NCBI RefSeq assembly: GCF_021049305.1
Contig: NZ_CP088081.1
Coordinates: forward strand, 3,162,001-3,226,000
Reading direction: 5' to 3'
Length of the DNA stretch: 64,000 nt
Source: Ideonella dechloratans
GTDB lineage: Bacteria; Pseudomonadota; Gammaproteobacteria; Burkholderiales; Burkholderiaceae_C
Below, piece by piece: positions 25,946 to 34,795 of the stretch (position 1 is its first letter; each line of letters opens with the position of its first letter). A program made the translations under genes and the position numbers. Under the pieces are notes generated by a model. The model was not told the DNA's origin, searched no databases, and was given only the letters and a program-made list of their open reading frames with translations.

Positions 25946-27142
25946 ATGTCCTCACCGTCCCGCCCCCCCGTCCAGGCCCGTCCCGCCGTCCATGCGCTGG
26001 CCGGCTCGCTGATCCGCGAGGTGGCCAACAGCGCCATGGGCCGGGCCGACGTGCTGCCCTTCTGGTTCGGCGAGTCGGACCAGCCCACCGCCGACTACAT
26101 CCGCGCCGCGGCCGTGCAGTCGCTGGACGCGGGCGAGACCTTCTACAGCCAGAACCTGGGTCGGCCCTATCTGCGCGAGGCCATCGCCGCCTACCTGGGG
26201 CGCCTGCATGGCCGGCCGCTGGACGCGGCCCGCGTGGGCGTGGTGGCCTCGGGCGACACCGGCCTGATGGTGACGATGCAGCTGCTGCTCTCGCCCGGTG
26301 ACCGGGTGGTGGCCGTCACGCCGCTGTGGCCCAACATCTGCGAGATGCCGCGGGTGCTGGGCGCCGAGGTGGTGCGGGTGCCGCTGTCGTCCACCGAGGG
26401 CCGCTGGCACCTGGACCTGGACCGGCTGCTGGCCGCCCTGACGCCCGAGACCCGGCTCCTGATCATCAACTCACCCAGCAACCCCACCGGCTGGACCATC
26501 GAGGAGGCCCAGGTGGACGTGCTGCTGGCCCACTGCCGCCGGCACGGCATCTGGGTGCTGAGCGACGATGTGTACGAGCGCCTGGTGTACGACCCGGCCC
26601 GGGTCTCGGCGCCCTCCTTTCTGCGTCGCTACGAAGCAGGCGACCGCATCATCTCGGTCAACAGCTTCTCCAAGGCCTGGCGCATGACCGGCTGGCGCGC
26701 CGGCTGGATGGTGGTGCCCGAGGTGCTGGCCGACGACCTGGCCAAGCTGATCGAATACAACTTCTCCTGCGTCTTCGAGCCGGTGCAGCGCGCCGCGGTG
26801 GCGGCACTGGAACAGGGCGAGCCCGATGTGGCCCGCCTGCGCACCGAGCTGCAGAGCACCCGGCGCGTGCTGGGCGAGGCGCTGCGCGCCCTGCCCGGCG
26901 TGGAGGTGCCCGAGGCCGGCGGCGCGATGTACGCCTTCTTCCGCCTGGACGGCTTTGCCGATTCGCTGGACCTGGCCAAGCGCCTGGTGGCCGAGGTGGG
27001 CCTGGGCCTGGCCCCCGGCGCGGCCTTCGGCCCCGAGGGCGATGGCTGGCTGCGCTGGTGCCACGCGGTGAGCGACCCGCAGAAGCTGCTGGCCGGCGTG
27101 GACCGGCTGGCCGGCTTCGTGGCCCGTCACCGCACCGCCTGA
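25946..27142 (+). CDS. Pyridoxal-phosphate-dependent aminotransferase (class I/II)
   Basis: A 398-residue fold-type I aminotransferase. PFWFGESDQPTADYIRAAAV and GETFYSQNLGRPYLREAIAA form the N-terminal part, LLIINSPSNPTGWTIEEAQ holds the substrate-carboxylate/PLP Asn, VLSDDVYERLVYD has the PLP-binding Asp and Tyr, and SVNSFSKAWRMTGWRAGWMV has the Schiff-base Lys (about 245). The active-site Arg is in GDGWLRWCHA near the end. It resembles aspartate/aromatic aminotransferases; the amino donor is not predictable. It follows the NTF2-like gene by 59 bp and may form its own unit. Confidence 0.9.
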   Translation: MSSPSRPPVQARPAVHALAGSLIREVANSAMGRADVLPFWFGESDQPTADYIRAAAVQSLDAGETFYSQNLGRPYLREAIAAYLGRLHGRPLDAARVGVVASGDTGLMVTMQLLLSPGDRVVAVTPLWPNICEMPRVLGAEVVRVPLSSTEGRWHLDLDRLLAALTPETRLLIINSPSNPTGWTIEEAQVDVLLAHCRRHGIWVLSDDVYERLVYDPARVSAPSFLRRYEAGDRIISVNSFSKAWRMTGWRAGWMVVPEVLADDLAKLIEYNFSCVFEPVQRAAVAALEQGEPDVARLRTELQSTRRVLGEALRALPGVEVPEAGGAMYAFFRLDGFADSLDLAKRLVAEVGLGLAPGAAFGPEGDGWLRWCHAVSDPQKLLAGVDRLAGFVARHRTA

Positions 27143-27167
27143 CGCCTGACGCCTGACGCCTGACGCC
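27137..27167 (+). repeat. Four tandem copies of GCCTGAC
   Basis: The heptamer GCCTGAC is repeated exactly four times (27137-27164) and followed by GCC. The first copy contains the aminotransferase stop codon TGA. It is a short simple repeat that could vary in number by slippage without changing the protein. Confidence 0.9.
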
Positions 27168-27283
27168 AGGCCGAGGCCCGGTGGCTCACGGCCTGAACCT
27201 GTGCGATTCGCTCGGGCAAGCGCCGGGCCGGCCGCAGCGCCTCCCCACCCCGCCTAGGATGCAGCGTCACCACAGGAGGGGCC

Positions 27284-27727
27284 ATGCCCACCGACGCCAC
27301 CGCGCCCGCGCCCTTTCGGGCCATCCTCTGCCACTTCGACAGCTACAGCGCCGCGCTGAACTTCGCCTGCTGGCCCGAACGCCGCCTGCTGTGGCCCAGC
27401 CCCCTGCCCGAGTGTGCGGCGCTGGGGCCCGTGAGCCTGCCGCGCGATGGCGAGGACGCCCGCCAGGCCATGGCCCGCGCGCTGGGCCTGCCCGACAGCG
27501 AGCTGGTCTGGGCGCCGGACTACGACCAGGGCTTGCGGACCCCCGAGGGCGAGATCCGCGTCCACCTGCTGCGCAGCACCGCCTTCGAGCCGCCGACGGA
27601 GGCTCTTGAGGCCGCCGGCGGCGCGTTCAAGCCCATTTCGGCCCTGCGCGGCTACCCGCCAGTGGAACTGGCCCTGGTGCGCGAGGTGTTCAACCTGATC
27701 GTCGGCGGCGCGGGCCACCGCGCCTGA
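27284..27727 (+). CDS. Hypothetical protein
   Basis: A 147-residue protein with a strong ribosome site (AGGAGGGG before ATG 27284). I do not recognise a family. It starts FRAILCHFDSYSAALNFACW, has ARALGLPDSELVWAPDYDQG in the middle, ends VELALVREVFNLIVGG, and contains three Cys in the first third. No signal peptide or membrane helix is seen. The overall make-up suggests a small soluble alpha/beta protein; no Nudix box or other catalytic motif is present. It stands alone between the aminotransferase and the PuuD-like gene. Confidence 0.7.
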   Translation: MPTDATAPAPFRAILCHFDSYSAALNFACWPERRLLWPSPLPECAALGPVSLPRDGEDARQAMARALGLPDSELVWAPDYDQGLRTPEGEIRVHLLRSTAFEPPTEALEAAGGAFKPISALRGYPPVELALVREVFNLIVGGAGHRA

Positions 27728-27929
27728 GCCGAGGTCTCCCAGACCCGATGGTCTTCCTCGGCCAGCACCTGCCGCACCACCGGCATGCGGTGCAGCCTGG
27801 CCGGGCGGCGGGCGGGCCGCTCGCCCAAGGCGTCTAGGCGGACGGCCGGATGCGGGCCTGTCCTACAGCCCCGGACACCCTGGGCGAAAAGAATGGTGGG
27901 CCCGACATCACCCTCGCGAAGACCTGCCC

Positions 27930-28742
27930 ATGTCCCACGCCGCGCCCCCTCTGCTGATCGGCGTTTCCGCCCGCATCCACCACCCCGACGCCCCGGTGCT
28001 GGACCTGGGCGGCGTGTGGACCAAGACGCTGCACTACCTGGAGCAGTCGGTGGCGCTGTGGCTGATGACGCAGGACGCGGTGCCGGTGATGGTGCCGGCC
28101 GTGACCTCCGGCAGCCTGCAGTCGCGCAAGGCTCTGCAGCTGGAGGCCTATGCCGCCACGCTGGACGGGCTGGTGCTGCAGGGGGGCGCCGACGTGGCCC
28201 CCCAGAGCTATGGCGAGCAGCCGCTGCGACCCGAGTGGCGCGGCGACGCGGTGCGCGACCAGTACGAGGTGGCGCTGATCCACGCCTTCGTCGCGGCGCG
28301 CAAGCCGGTGTTCGGCATCTGCCGCGGCCTGCAGATCCTCAACGTGGCCTTCGGCGGCACGCTGTACCAGGACCTGCCGACCCAGCATGGTCCCGCCGTG
28401 ACCCACTTCGCCCACGGCATCTACGAGCGCAACCACCACCCGGTGGACATCGAACCCGGCTCCTGGCTGGCCGGTGTGTACCCCGGCCTGCGGCGCACCT
28501 GGGTCAACAGCATCCACCACCAGGCCATCCAGCGCCTGGCCCCCGGCTTCGAGGTGGGGGCTCGCAGCCCGGAGGACCAGACCATCGAGGCCATCAGCTG
28601 CCACGAGGGCAGCTACATCGCCGGCGTGCAGTGGCACCCGGAATTTCCCACCAAGGGTGGCGACAGTCCGTTCGACGATCAGCCGCTGCTGCACGACTTC
28701 CTGCAGGCCTGCGCGGCCCGCAAGGCCGAACGCAGCGGCTGA
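27930..28742 (+). CDS. puuD: Gamma-glutamyl-gamma-aminobutyrate hydrolase family protein (peptidase C26)
   Basis: A 270-residue class-I glutamine-amidotransferase-like hydrolase. VLQGGADVAPQSYGEQPL matches the PuuD substrate-loop region, PVFGICRGLQILNVAFGGTL carries the nucleophile Cys (about 131), and YIAGVQWHPEFP carries the catalytic His and Glu. PuuD splits gamma-glutamyl-GABA into glutamate and GABA in putrescine breakdown; related proteins hydrolyse other gamma-glutamyl compounds. No other puu genes are in the window, so the substrate is uncertain. It is 38 bp upstream of the YbdK-like ligase, and the pair may be cotranscribed. Confidence 0.88.
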   Translation: MSHAAPPLLIGVSARIHHPDAPVLDLGGVWTKTLHYLEQSVALWLMTQDAVPVMVPAVTSGSLQSRKALQLEAYAATLDGLVLQGGADVAPQSYGEQPLRPEWRGDAVRDQYEVALIHAFVAARKPVFGICRGLQILNVAFGGTLYQDLPTQHGPAVTHFAHGIYERNHHPVDIEPGSWLAGVYPGLRRTWVNSIHHQAIQRLAPGFEVGARSPEDQTIEAISCHEGSYIAGVQWHPEFPTKGGDSPFDDQPLLHDFLQACAARKAERSG

Positions 28743-28780
28743 CGGCCTGTCCCGCCCCCAAGAACGAGAAGGAGACCCCC

Positions 28781-29935
28781 ATGCGTTTTGCCGCATCCGA
28801 GCCCCTGACCCTGGGACTGGAGCTGGAGCTCCAGGTGGTGTCGCCCCGCACCGGCCAGCTCTCGCCCTCGGGCCATGCGCTGTGGGAGGCCCTGCAGCGC
28901 AGCCCGCAGGGCCGGCACTTCGCCCAGGAGGCCACCCAGGCCACCATCGAGCTCAACGCCTCGGTGCACCAGGCGGCCCGGACCCTGCGCGAGGAGGTGC
29001 ATGCGCTGGTGGCGCAGGCCCAGGCGGTGGCCGGCGAGCAGGGCCTGGCGCTGCGCGGCGGCGGCACGCACGTGGCCCAGTTCTGGAACGAGCGGGTGCT
29101 CTCGCCCACCGACCGCGCCCAGGTGCTGGATCGGCGCTTCGGCTTCCTGCCCAAGCGCTTCTCCACCTACGGCATGCACGTGCATGTGGGCATGCCCGAC
29201 GCCGAGAGCGCAGTGCGGGTGGCCAATGTGCTGCAGGCCCACACGCCACTGTTCATCGCCCTGTCGGCCGCCTCGCCCTTCCTGCAGCACGGCGACTCGG
29301 GCTTTGCCGCCTGCCGCCCGCTGGAGCCGCTGGTCTATCCGCACGGCGGGCCCATGCCCCACCTGCTGGACTGGGCGCACTTCGAATCGCTGGTGCAGGA
29401 GTTCTGCGACACCGGCATCGCCGAGTCGCTCAAGGACATCTACTGGGACGTGCGGCCCAAACCCGAGTTCGGCACGGTGGAGGTGCGGGTCTTCGACACG
29501 CCGCTGAGCGTGGACAAGGCGGTGAACCTGGCCGCCTGGACGCGGGCGCTGGCCGGCCTGGCGCTGCACGGCCAGCTGGCACTGCCCCAGCCCCGGCGCC
29601 ATGTCACCGAAGGCAAGGTCAGCCGCTTCCTGGCCTGCCGCGACGGCCTGCAGGCCCGCCTCTTCGACCCGGTGCAGGGCCGGTGGGTGATCGCGCGCGA
29701 CTGGGCCCTGGCCCTGTCGGACCGGATGGCCACGCACGCGCCCACGCCGATGGACGAGGCCGCCCTGGCCGCGCTGCGCCGCAGTTGCGCCGGCGAGGAG
29801 GACCACGCCCGGATGCGCGCGCTCTGGCGCAGCCTCTCGCCCTCGGGCGGCCTGCCCGAGGGCTCGGCCCCCTGCGGCGACGCCCTGGCGGCCTACTCGG
29901 CGGCGCTGTGCGCCCAGCTCGGCGGCGGCGCATAA
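28781..29935 (+). CDS. ybdK: YbdK-family carboxylate-amine ligase (weak glutamate-cysteine ligase)
   Basis: A 384-residue GCS2-type ligase. LGLELELQVVSPRTGQLSPS at the N-terminus has the Glu residues that bind Mg-ATP, TIELNASVHQAARTLREEV follows, then FLPKRFSTYGMHVHVGMPD (about 125-145), and YWDVRPKPEFGTVEVRVFDT toward the middle. These blocks define the YbdK family, whose E. coli member has low glutamate-cysteine ligase activity. The true substrates are probably different carboxylate/amine pairs. ATG 28781 follows AGAAGGAGA. With the PuuD-like hydrolase directly upstream, a make-and-break gamma-glutamyl pair is possible (inference). Confidence 0.9.
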   Translation: MRFAASEPLTLGLELELQVVSPRTGQLSPSGHALWEALQRSPQGRHFAQEATQATIELNASVHQAARTLREEVHALVAQAQAVAGEQGLALRGGGTHVAQFWNERVLSPTDRAQVLDRRFGFLPKRFSTYGMHVHVGMPDAESAVRVANVLQAHTPLFIALSAASPFLQHGDSGFAACRPLEPLVYPHGGPMPHLLDWAHFESLVQEFCDTGIAESLKDIYWDVRPKPEFGTVEVRVFDTPLSVDKAVNLAAWTRALAGLALHGQLALPQPRRHVTEGKVSRFLACRDGLQARLFDPVQGRWVIARDWALALSDRMATHAPTPMDEAALAALRRSCAGEEDHARMRALWRSLSPSGGLPEGSAPCGDALAAYSAALCAQLGGGA

Positions 29936-29999
29936 ACTGCCGCCCTGGGCGGGCCGGACAGCGGCCCCTGCCCGCTGTCCCCGAGCCACCGGCCTTTCC

Positions 30000-31697
30000 G
30001 TGCAATCACCCGACCACCCTTTGCAGGGCACACGCCAGCTGATCTGGCAGCACCCCGTCGTCTTCGCCGCGCTCATCGGTGTGGCCGGCGCCCTGCTGAC
30101 CATCGGCTTTCGCGAAGCCATCCACGGGGTCGAGACCCTGGCCTACGGGCGCAGCGACAGCCTGGTGAGCATCGCCCGCGGCCTGCAGGGCTGGCAGCGG
30201 GTGCTGCCACCGGTCATCGGCGGCGTGGTGGCCGGGCTGCTGCTGCGCTGGACCCAGCGCTGGGTGCGCGAGGAACACGGCGGCGACTACATGGAGGCCA
30301 TCGCGCTGGGCAATGGCGAGCTGGACGTGCGCCGCTCGCTGCTCAAGGCGCTGTCCTCACTGGCCACGGTGGCCAGCGGCGGCGCCATCGGCCGCGAGGG
30401 CCCGATGGTGCAGCTGGCCGCGCTGGCCGGCTCGCTGTTCGGCCGCTGGTGGGCGCTGCCGGTGCCGCGGCGGCGGCTCTACGTGGCCTGCGGCGCCGCG
30501 GCCGGCGTCGCCACCGCCTACAACGCGCCCATCGCCGGCGCGCTGTTCATTGCGGAGATCGTGCTGAACTCGCTGTCCCTGGCCAGCCTGGCGCCGCTGA
30601 TCGTCTCGGCCTTCACCGCCAACCTGGTGGTGCGCCAGCTGGCCGGCTACGCCCCCACGTACCACATGCCCTTCAGCGCGCTCAACCACGATGTGGAGAT
30701 CATGGCGCTGCTGCCGCTGGGCCTGCTGGCGGGCGCGGTCGCGCCGCTGTACCTGGCGGTGCTGGACCAGGCCCATGTGCAGTTCCGCCGCTGGCACGCG
30801 CCGCTGTGGCTCAAGCTGGGCACCGGCGGCCTGCTGGTGGGCCTGATCTCGCTGCTCAGCCCCGAGGTCTGGGGCAATGGCTACAGCGTGGTCAACGCCA
30901 TCCTGCAGGACCATTGGTCGATGGCCGCGCTACTGGCGGTGCTGTTCTGGAAGGTGCTGGCCGTCTCGGCCACCACGGGTTCGGGCGCGGTGGGCGGCAT
31001 CTTCACGCCCACGCTGTTCGTGGGCGCGGTGCTGGGCGCGCTGTTCGGCGACCTGCTGCAGCAGCTGTGGCCCGGCCTGGTGCCGGTGCCCGTGGCGGTG
31101 GTCATCGGCATGGGGGCCTTCCTGGCGGCCTGCACCCACGCGCCGCTGATGTCCATCCTGATGCTGTTCGAGATGACCCAGAACTACAACCTGATGGTGC
31201 CGCTGATGGCCACCTGCGTGCTGGGTTACCTCGTCTCGCATGCGCTGCGGGTGCGCTCCATCTACGCCGTCACCCAGGAACAGATCAAGCCCGCGGCGGC
31301 GCTGACCATCGCCGCCGACCTGCTGCACACCGAGCCGCCCACCGTCACGCTGGGCCAACCCATGCAGGTGGTGGAAGAACGCTTCCGCCAGAGCCGCTGG
31401 CAGCATGTCTATGTGACCGACGCGGCGGGCCGCTTCCTGGGCGCCATCCCGCTGCAGGACTTCCGGCTGCAGCGGCTGCCCGACGGCACCGCCGCCGCGC
31501 AACCCTGGCCGCCCCAGCTGCTGCGCGCCGACTACCCGCGCGTGCGGCTGGAGGCCCCGGCCTGGGAGGTGCTGGAGGTGTTCAGCCGCCACCCGGGCGA
31601 GCGCCTGCCGGTGCTGGACACGCAGGACCGGCTGATCGGCTATGTGGTCAAGTCGGACCTGGTGCTGCTGTGCCGGGACTACCTGGCCCAGCTCTGA
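30000..31697 (+). CDS. clcB: ClC-type chloride channel/antiporter with CBS domains (ClcB-like)
   Basis: A 565-residue membrane protein. The selectivity regions are GGDYMEAIALGNGELDV (ClcB-type replacement of the GSGIP motif), SGGAIGREGPMVQLAALAGS with the gating Glu (about 130), and GSGAVGGIFTPTLFVGAVLG. About ten hydrophobic helices are followed by a cytoplasmic pair of CBS repeats (about 440-560: QPMQVVEERFRQSRWQHVYV, then EVLEVFSRHPGERLPVLDTQ), which may sense nucleotides. Translation starts at GTG 30000, with no in-frame ATG before the first helix. It stands alone, 64 bp after the YbdK-like gene, and converges with the kinase-like gene. Confidence 0.93.
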   Translation: MQSPDHPLQGTRQLIWQHPVVFAALIGVAGALLTIGFREAIHGVETLAYGRSDSLVSIARGLQGWQRVLPPVIGGVVAGLLLRWTQRWVREEHGGDYMEAIALGNGELDVRRSLLKALSSLATVASGGAIGREGPMVQLAALAGSLFGRWWALPVPRRRLYVACGAAAGVATAYNAPIAGALFIAEIVLNSLSLASLAPLIVSAFTANLVVRQLAGYAPTYHMPFSALNHDVEIMALLPLGLLAGAVAPLYLAVLDQAHVQFRRWHAPLWLKLGTGGLLVGLISLLSPEVWGNGYSVVNAILQDHWSMAALLAVLFWKVLAVSATTGSGAVGGIFTPTLFVGAVLGALFGDLLQQLWPGLVPVPVAVVIGMGAFLAACTHAPLMSILMLFEMTQNYNLMVPLMATCVLGYLVSHALRVRSIYAVTQEQIKPAAALTIAADLLHTEPPTVTLGQPMQVVEERFRQSRWQHVYVTDAAGRFLGAIPLQDFRLQRLPDGTAAAQPWPPQLLRADYPRVRLEAPAWEVLEVFSRHPGERLPVLDTQDRLIGYVVKSDLVLLCRDYLAQL

Positions 31698-31712
31698 GCC
31701 CCGGCCGGGCCT

Positions 31713-32408
31713 TCAGCCCGGCAGACGATGGGCCAGGTCCGCCCGCCGCGCCAGCAGCTGCTGCGCCAGCGCGGGCGCGCCCCCGTGACGCAGCACGCAG
31801 GCCTGGATCATGGCGGCCGGCAGCGCGGTGACCACCTGCCCGGCGGCCTGCCGTTCGGCCGCGTCCATGTCGGCAAACAGGCGCCGGGCATGCGGGTTGT
31901 CGGGGTCGCGGCGCAGCCGGTCCCACTCGCCCACCCGGGTGCCGAAGGCCTCGCCCTTGGGGTCGCCCTGGGCGCGGTAGCGCAGCGCGCCGCCCACGTC
32001 CAGCGTCAGCACCGTGCCATCGGTGGCCACGCCCTGGTTGTCGCCCTCGAAGCCGACGGCGTCCCAGTTGGCCAGCCAGGCGTGCACGCCCAGCCAGTGG
32101 CGGGCCTGGCGCCGCTCGGCCTCGCTGAACCGGGACAGGCGGCTGTGCTGCAGCGTCTGCCAGGCGGTGGCCACCTGGTCCGGCGCGCGGCAGCGGCGGT
32201 AGTGCAGCGTGGGCGCGCCGGCCAGGGCGTAGAGCTGAGCGGCCAGCCACTCGTTGCGCGCATGGTCGGGAGACTCCACGGTCTTGACGTACCAGCGCCG
32301 GCCCCGGGCGTCTTCGTAAAGCCCCGCCGGGTGGCTGCCCAGGGCGCCGCCCACCCGCTGCATCGCCGCGGTGTCCAGCGGCGCACGGTCCTCGTCTTGC
32401 AGGGTCAT
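31713..32408 (-). CDS. Putative atypical kinase-like protein
   Basis: A 231-residue protein I can only place by pattern. GSHPAGLYEDARGRRWYVKT looks like a glycine-rich ATP loop with a following Lys. HARNEWLAAQLYALAGAP has a conserved Glu, WLGVHAWLANWDAVGFEGDN resembles a catalytic loop with Asp/Asn, and TVLTLDVGGALRYRAQG resembles a metal-binding Asp-x-Gly. The order G-loop, Lys, Glu, N-W-D...N, D-x-GG fits HipA/PI-kinase-like or other minimal kinase folds seen in some effectors. It is 8 bp downstream of a CX5R phosphatase gene, so the two are one unit. A signal peptide is absent. The biochemical call is inference. Confidence 0.55.
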   Translation of the reverse strand: MTLQDEDRAPLDTAAMQRVGGALGSHPAGLYEDARGRRWYVKTVESPDHARNEWLAAQLYALAGAPTLHYRRCRAPDQVATAWQTLQHSRLSRFSEAERRQARHWLGVHAWLANWDAVGFEGDNQGVATDGTVLTLDVGGALRYRAQGDPKGEAFGTRVGEWDRLRRDPDNPHARRLFADMDAAERQAAGQVVTALPAAMIQACVLRHGGAPALAQQLLARRADLAHRLPG

Positions 32409-32416
32409 GGCGGGCC

Positions 32417-32971
32417 TCAGGGCTGAGGCAGGGTGCGGCGCACCAGGGCCAGCTGCCCCGGCGTCTCGATGGCGCCGCGGCGCACCCGGCGCACCGCGCG
32501 GATGGCCTCGTCCGGCGCCCAGCCCAGTTCCACCAGCAGGCGCGCGGCCACCATGCCGGCGCGGCCCAGGCCGCCCTTGCAGTGCACCAGCACATCGCCC
32601 CCGGCGCGCAGCAGGGCGCGGATCTCGGCCCCCTGCGCCACCCAGGCCCGCTCGAAGGGCTCGGCCGGCACGCCGAAATCCGCGATCGGCAGGTGCCGCC
32701 AGCGCAGGCCGCGCCGCTGCACCTCCAGCCCCAGGCGCGGCACGCGCAGGGCCACGAGTTCATCGGGCTCCACCAGGGTCAGCACCAGCTGCGCGCCCCA
32801 GGCGGCGATGGCGTCCAGGTCCACCCCCAGGTCGCGGGCCCAGGCGCCGGTGGCCGCGGCATGGTCGTGCTTGCCGGGGCAGAAGGTGATGCCGATGCGG
32901 CCCCAGCCATCGCCGGCGCGCAACTCGGCGATCTGCAGCGGGTGGGTGTGGCTGGTGCGCACGACGGTCAT
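32417..32971 (-). CDS. Dual-specificity/tyrosine phosphatase, CDKN3-like
   Basis: A 184-residue cysteine phosphatase. The P-loop is VLVHCKGGLGRAGMVAARLL (CX5R; Cys about 134), and the general-acid Asp is probably in LPIADFGVPAEPF. The N-terminal block RIGITFCPGKHDH and VDLDAIAAWGAQLVLTLVEP matches bacterial CDKN3-type phosphatases, which are often joined or linked to an ADP-ribosylglycohydrolase. Here the partner is a kinase-like gene, 8 bp downstream. ATG 32971 is chosen because it sits at the start of conserved sequence; an ATG at 32986 is possible. It would remove phosphate from protein or small-molecule targets in the cytoplasm. Confidence 0.82.
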   Translation of the reverse strand: MTVVRTSHTHPLQIAELRAGDGWGRIGITFCPGKHDHAAATGAWARDLGVDLDAIAAWGAQLVLTLVEPDELVALRVPRLGLEVQRRGLRWRHLPIADFGVPAEPFERAWVAQGAEIRALLRAGGDVLVHCKGGLGRAGMVAARLLVELGWAPDEAIRAVRRVRRGAIETPGQLALVRRTLPQP

Positions 32972-33030
32972 GCCCCATCGTGCCACCGCACAGCTGTGGC
33001 CACCGCATTGGCCCAGCGGGGCAGTCTGGC

Positions 33031-33627
33031 TCAGGCGCGCAGCAGTTCGTCCGCCACCGCGCGGCCCTCGGCCCCGGCCCAGTCCACCGCCCCCATCAGC
33101 TGGAAGCGGGCCCGACCCTGGCGGTCGATGCCCACCGTGCAGGGGAAGACCCGGGCCTCGAAGGCCTTGGCCACCGCGCCCTCGTCGTCCAGCGCCACCG
33201 GCAGGTCCAGGCCCAGCGGCGCCAGGAAGCTGCGCACGGTGCTGGCCGGCTCGCGGTAGTCCACCGCCATCAGCTGCAGGCCGCGGGCGCGTTCGCGCCG
33301 GGCCATGGCGGCCAGCTGGGGCAGCTCTTCACGGCAGGGCTCGCACCAGGTGGCCCAGAAGTGCAGCAGCACGGCCTGGCCCCGGGCACTGGCCAGGGTC
33401 CAGCGGCCGCCGTCCAGCAGCGGCAGATCCACCGCCGGCGTGGCGCGCCCTTTCGGCCAGGCCTTGCGCAGCACCGTGGGGGCGGCCAGCGCCCGGTGTG
33501 GCGCGGCGGCGCCCAGCACGGCCAGCAGCATGGACGCCGACGCGGCGGCCAGGCCCTGGCGCCGCCGCTGGTCGGGAACACCCCTGCCACCCGCGGGGCA
33601 GGGTTCACGGGGGGGGAAACCCTTCAT
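33031..33627 (-). CDS. TlpA-like thioredoxin-fold disulfide reductase, exported
   Basis: A 198-residue protein of the TlpA/ResA group. After an N-terminal segment with three Arg and a hydrophobic stretch (RRRQGLAAASASMLLAVLGA, possibly a Tat-type signal), the thioredoxin domain shows VLLHFWATWCEPCREELPQL with the redox CxxC (WCEPC), and a later cis-Pro region FPCTVGIDRQGRARFQLMG. It would reduce disulfides on periplasmic proteins. Start ATG 33627 is chosen; an ATG at 33651 is possible. It is divergent from the transglutaminase gene with only 38 bp between them, so their promoters overlap the coding ends. Confidence 0.87.
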   Translation of the reverse strand: MKGFPPREPCPAGGRGVPDQRRRQGLAAASASMLLAVLGAAAPHRALAAPTVLRKAWPKGRATPAVDLPLLDGGRWTLASARGQAVLLHFWATWCEPCREELPQLAAMARRERARGLQLMAVDYREPASTVRSFLAPLGLDLPVALDDEGAVAKAFEARVFPCTVGIDRQGRARFQLMGAVDWAGAEGRAVADELLRA

Positions 33628-33665
33628 CGTTAGAATTTTCCCTCCTTCCACAGGATCTCTTGCCC

Positions 33666-34778
33666 ATGACCTCCTTCCTGTCGAGGCGCAGCCTCGTGAA
33701 ATCGGCCTCTGCTTCCCTGCTGCTCGCGGGCGTGCCCGCCCTGCGCGCCGAGGAGGCCCAGCGCCATTTCGATCCCAAGCCCAACGGCTGGCGCACCTTC
33801 GACGTGACGACCACCGTGTCGCTGAAGGAGGCCAAGGGCCCGTCCACCATCTGGCTGCCAGTGCCCTCGCTGGACAACGGCTGGCAGCGCACGCTGGACG
33901 TGCACTGGACCGACAACGCCGGCAAGGTGCAGATGAGCACCGATGGCGACACCGGCGCCAAGATCCTGACCGCCAGCTACGACGCCTCGGTGGCGCTACC
34001 CACCCTCACCCTGGTGACCCGCGTGCAGACGCAGAACCGGGGTGTGGACTGGCAGGCCAAGTCCTCCGAGCCGGTGGACCCGGCCGAGCTGCGCCGCTGG
34101 GTGCAGCCCAGCGAGCTGATCCCGGTGGACGGCATCGTGCGCAAGGTGGCCCAGCAGATCGTGGCAGGCACCCGCACCGACCGCGAGAAGGCCCAGCGCA
34201 TCTACGACTGGGTGATCGTCAGCTCCTACCGCGACCCCAAGGTGCGCGGCTGCGGCGTGGGCGACATCCGGGCGATGCTGGAAAGCGGCAACCTCTCGGG
34301 CAAGTGCGCCGACATCAACGCCCTGTTCGTGGGCCTGTGCCGCGCGGCCGGCATCCCGGCGCGTGACATCTACGGCGTGCGCCTGGTGCCCAGCGCCTTC
34401 GGCTACCGCGAGCTGGGCGGCAACCCCGCCAGCCTCAAGGGCGCGCAGCACTGCCGCTCCGAGATCTACCTGAAGGGCCACGGCTGGGTGGCCATGGACC
34501 CGGCCGACGTCACCAAGGTGATGCGCCAGGAAACCCCCGAGTGGATCAAGGACCCGGCCCACCCCATCGTCACCCCGGTGCGCCGCGCCCTGTTCGGCAG
34601 CTGGGAAGGCAACTGGATGGGCTACAGCAGCGCCGCCGACCTCACCTTGCCGGGCGCCAAGAAGGGCAAGCTGCCCTTCTTCATGTACCCGCAGGCCGAG
34701 ACGGCCGACGGCGCCCGCGACCCCTACGCGCCGGACACCTTCGTCTACCAGATCACCGCCAAGGAGATCACCGCCTGA
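33666..34778 (+). CDS. Tat-exported transglutaminase-like protein
   Basis: A 370-residue protein. The N-terminus SRRSLVKSASASLLLAGVPA (residues 6-25) is a good twin-arginine signal, so the folded protein is sent to the periplasm. The transglutaminase/protease core has the catalytic Cys in LSGKCADINALFVGLCRAAG (about 218), the His in GAQHCRSEIYLKGHGWVAMD and the Asp at the end of that block. Such proteins act as cysteine peptidases or amidases in the envelope. The Tat signal may indicate folding in the cytoplasm. It begins the unit transglutaminase, merT, merP, with 17 bp to merT. Confidence 0.88.
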   Translation: MTSFLSRRSLVKSASASLLLAGVPALRAEEAQRHFDPKPNGWRTFDVTTTVSLKEAKGPSTIWLPVPSLDNGWQRTLDVHWTDNAGKVQMSTDGDTGAKILTASYDASVALPTLTLVTRVQTQNRGVDWQAKSSEPVDPAELRRWVQPSELIPVDGIVRKVAQQIVAGTRTDREKAQRIYDWVIVSSYRDPKVRGCGVGDIRAMLESGNLSGKCADINALFVGLCRAAGIPARDIYGVRLVPSAFGYRELGGNPASLKGAQHCRSEIYLKGHGWVAMDPADVTKVMRQETPEWIKDPAHPIVTPVRRALFGSWEGNWMGYSSAADLTLPGAKKGKLPFFMYPQAETADGARDPYAPDTFVYQITAKEITA

Positions 34779-34795
34779 ACGGGCGGCGCGACGCC

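Noticed and set aside
27727..27850. Minus-strand open stretch reading RMPVVRQVLAEEDHRVW
   Set aside because: It looks protein-like, but I see no start with a ribosome site and it runs into the gene at 27284-27727; cannot be supported as a gene or a remnant.
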